Below, piece by piece: positions 61,942 to 64,000 of a DNA stretch of 64,000 bases. The position numbers were made by a program, and so were the translations under genes. This DNA is from DAOTWC01 sp048499435. GTDB taxonomy: Bacteria; Chloroflexota; Anaerolineae; Aggregatilineales; Phototrophicaceae. Numbering within the stretch: position 1 is the stretch's first letter; the number at the start of each line of letters is the position of its first letter. Location: positions 496,001-560,000 of the forward strand of contig JASNZW010000001.1 of NCBI GenBank assembly GCA_048499435.1. The letters run 5' to 3'. The notes beneath the pieces are model-generated. The model was not told the origin of the DNA, ran no database searches, and was given only the letters and a program-made list of their open reading frames with translations.

Positions 61942-63396
61942 ATGGCCAACAATAACCCGACGACCGTCGTGATCTTCGGGGCCTCTGGCGACCTGACGCA
62001 CCGCAAGCTGATCCCGGCCCTGTACAACCTGTTCGTCAAGAACCGCCTGCCGCCCGCTTTCAACGTGGTGGGCATGGCGCGCACGGACCTGACGCACGAC
62101 GCCTGGCGCGCTGACCTGCGCGCGGGCACGGAGGCGGCCAGCGACAGCACCTTTGACGCCGATGCCTGGGCGCGCTTCATCAAACTGCTGTGGTATGTCC
62201 CCGGCGACGCCGCCAAACACAGCGACCTGGAGGCGGCGCTGCACATTGTCCGCGAGATCGAAGCCACCGACACCGCCAACCGGCTGTACTATCTGTCCGT
62301 CGCGCCGCAGCTGTACATCCCGATCGTGCGCAACATGAAAACGCTGGACCTGCCCAACGAGCAGCACGGCTGGCAGCGCATCGTCATCGAGAAGCCGTTC
62401 GGCACGAACCTGGCGACGGCGCGCCAGCTCAACCACGAGCTGCACACCGCTTTCGCTGAGCATCAGATTTACCGCATCGACCATTTCCTGGGCAAGGAAA
62501 CCGCGCAGAACATCTTGTTTCTGCGCTTCGCCAACGCCATCTTCGAGCCGATCTGGAACCGCAGCTACATTGACAACGTGCAGATTTCGGCCACCGAAAC
62601 GGTGGACGTGGGCAGCCGCGCCGGTTACTACGACAGCGCCGGCGTGCTGCGCGATATGTTCCAGAATCACCTGCTGCAAATTCTGGCGCTGGTGACGATG
62701 GAGCCGCCCGCCTCGCTGGAGGCCAACCGGCTGCGCAACGAAGTCGCCAAAGTGCTGAGCGCCATCCGCCCGATCGACATGTTCGACACCGTGTGCGCCC
62801 AGTATGAGGGCTACCAGGACACCAAAGGCGTGGCGCCCGCCTCACGCACGCCGACCTACGCCGCGCTCAGGCTCAACATTGACAACTGGCGCTGGCAGGG
62901 CGTGCCGTTCTACCTGCGCTCTGGCAAGGCGCTGGCGCGCAAAATGACCGAAGTCACCGTCGTTTTCCGCGACCCGCCGCTGCTCATGTTCAACAGCAAC
63001 GGGCGCGGCCACATCAAATCCAACGCGCTGACGATCTGCATCCAGCCCGACGAGGGCGTGCATCTGACCTTTGAGGCCAAGCAGCCGGACTCGCCGCGCG
63101 AGGGGCGGTCGGTGGAAATGGAGTTTCGCTACGCCGACACGTTCGGCGAGTGCGCCATCCCCGACGCTTACGAACGCCTGATTCTCGACGCGCTGCAGGG
63201 CGACGCCGCGCTGTTCACGCGCAGCGACGGCATCGAGGCGGCCTGGAAGCTGATCGACCCCATCGTCAGCGGCTGGGAGGACGACGGGCCGCAGTTGGCG
63301 AGCTATAAACGCGGCAGTTGGGGGCCGCGCGAGGCCGACGACCTGCTCAGCGGCGACAACGGGCGCGTCTGGCGGCCCGGCTGCCTGCGTAAGTGA
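61942..63396 (+). CDS. zwf: Glucose-6-phosphate dehydrogenase
   Basis: First oxidative step of the pentose-phosphate pathway: glucose 6-phosphate to 6-phosphogluconolactone. The 484 residues show VVIFGASGDLTHRKLIPALYNL (cofactor), VIEKPFGTNLATARQLN, the active-site signature RIDHFLGKETAQNILFLRFAN and PFYLRSGKALARKMTEV. It fits tightly between gnd and pgl, so the whole oxidative branch is encoded as one transcript. Confidence 0.97.
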   Translation: MANNNPTTVVIFGASGDLTHRKLIPALYNLFVKNRLPPAFNVVGMARTDLTHDAWRADLRAGTEAASDSTFDADAWARFIKLLWYVPGDAAKHSDLEAALHIVREIEATDTANRLYYLSVAPQLYIPIVRNMKTLDLPNEQHGWQRIVIEKPFGTNLATARQLNHELHTAFAEHQIYRIDHFLGKETAQNILFLRFANAIFEPIWNRSYIDNVQISATETVDVGSRAGYYDSAGVLRDMFQNHLLQILALVTMEPPASLEANRLRNEVAKVLSAIRPIDMFDTVCAQYEGYQDTKGVAPASRTPTYAALRLNIDNWRWQGVPFYLRSGKALARKMTEVTVVFRDPPLLMFNSNGRGHIKSNALTICIQPDEGVHLTFEAKQPDSPREGRSVEMEFRYADTFGECAIPDAYERLILDALQGDAALFTRSDGIEAAWKLIDPIVSGWEDDGPQLASYKRGSWGPREADDLLSGDNGRVWRPGCLRK

Positions 63397-63402
63397 TACC
63401 GT

Positions 63403-64000
63403 ATGGCCGAGCTTGAGGTTTATCCTGACAGCGCGCGCCTGCTGCAAGCGGCCGCCAGTTGGATTGTGAACATCGGCGCGGCCGCTGTCGCCGCGCACGG
63501 CCGCTTCGACCTGGCGCTGGCGGGCGGCGCGACGCCCGCGCCGCTGTACCGCGCCCTGGCGGCGGAACCTTACGTGGGGCAGATAGACTGGCGCGCCGTG
63601 CACGTCTTCTGGGGCGACGAGCGCTGTGTGCCGCCGCAGCACGCGGACAGCAACTACCGGATGGCGCGCGAAACCCTGCTCGACCACGTGCCGATCCGCG
63701 AACAGCACATCCACCGCATTCACGGCGAAGACGACCCCGCGCAGGCTGCGCTGGCCTATGCGCGCGCGCTGCGCGCGCATTTCGGCGGCCCGCCGCGCCT
63801 GGACCTGGCGCTGCTGGGCCTCGGCGCTGACGGCCACACGGCGTCGCTGTTCCCGCACACACCAGCCCTGGCGGAGCGCCGACGGCTGGCCGCCGCCGTC
63901 TACGCCGCGCAGCGCGACTCGTGGCGCGTCACGCTGACGTACCCGACGCTCAACGCCGCCGCGCAGGTGATCTTCCTGGTCAGCGGCATCGACAAAGCCG
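63403..64000 (+). CDS. pgl: 6-phosphogluconolactonase (partial, runs off the edge)
   Basis: Hydrolyses 6-phosphogluconolactone to 6-phosphogluconate. About 199 codons are present and the frame is open at position 64000. FDLALAGGATPAPLYRAL, VHVFWGDERCVPPQHADSNYRMA and DLALLGLGADGHTASLFPHTPAL are the SOL/DevB family motifs, including the GxGxDGHTASLFPH site. It starts 6 bp after zwf. A complete protein would need about 40-50 further residues. Confidence 0.95.
   Translation, partial: MAELEVYPDSARLLQAAASWIVNIGAAAVAAHGRFDLALAGGATPAPLYRALAAEPYVGQIDWRAVHVFWGDERCVPPQHADSNYRMARETLLDHVPIREQHIHRIHGEDDPAQAALAYARALRAHFGGPPRLDLALLGLGADGHTASLFPHTPALAERRRLAAAVYAAQRDSWRVTLTYPTLNAAAQVIFLVSGIDKA

Overview
The window is GC-rich DNA with dense, often overlapping bacterial genes. 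It most likely comes from a member of the Chloroflexota, probably near class Anaerolineae. The grounds are indirect: long Thr/Pro linkers in surface proteins, GT39/GT87-type membrane glycosyltransferases, a fused transaldolase/glucose-6-phosphate isomerase, a cupredoxin-fused copper nitrite reductase and a CIRCE-controlled groESL. There is no rRNA or tRNA gene, so the placement is an inference. No phage, insertion sequence or CRISPR array was seen; the only mobility-type gene is one tyrosine recombinase.

Layout. 1-708: no protein gene; a minus-strand promoter and cobalamin riboswitch whose target lies off the left edge. 709-3738: a two-gene anion-type ABC transporter (duplicated permease plus ATPase). 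3802-8590: a minus-strand kdp potassium-pump operon (26-codon leader gene, kdpF, kdpA, kdpB, kdpC). 8881-12315: minus-strand trmD, coaX and a cupredoxin-NirK fusion. 12479-17410: plus-strand Kef-type antiporter with a PII-like protein, an iodotyrosine-deiodinase-like nitroreductase, two lipoproteins and a PP2C phosphatase. 17416-20866: minus-strand formate/nitrite channel, a small membrane protein and groES-groEL. 21114-32637: recombinase, SRPBCC protein, membrane glycosyltransferases, a PPC-repeat secreted protein, a sugar dehydrogenase, an HldE-like nucleotidyltransferase, MurJ and a lipoprotein. 32567-38666: a minus-strand microcompartment operon (RpiB-like isomerase, DeoC aldolase, membrane protein, BMC-H, BMC-P) that runs into a TIR-HEAT protein and an FGGY kinase. 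38793-45931: lipoprotein, a very large TIR-Ser/Thr-kinase-SH3 receptor, small membrane proteins, a hydantoinase and an LsrG-like monooxygenase. 46003-51939: a polysaccharide-assembly operon. 51936-57066: minus-strand aldehyde dehydrogenase, membrane glycosyltransferase and ftsH. 57372-64000: a pentose-phosphate operon (tal-pgi, rpiA, gnd, zwf, pgl), cut by the right edge.

How they fit together. The most striking region is the compartment locus. DeoC carries an amphipathic N-terminal helix, a linker and a four-cysteine cluster. It sits with an RpiB-like isomerase that has an N-terminal extension and an altered active-site loop, and with one hexameric and one pentameric shell protein. This matches the sugar-phosphate-utilising class of microcompartments, here with a TIR-HEAT protein and a gluconokinase-like FGGY kinase as unusual operon partners. 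The oxidative pentose-phosphate operon could supply or drain the same pentose phosphates. NirK and the formate/nitrite channel suggest nitrite import and reduction to NO. The polysaccharide genes, MurJ and the membrane glycosyltransferases form a cell-surface programme.
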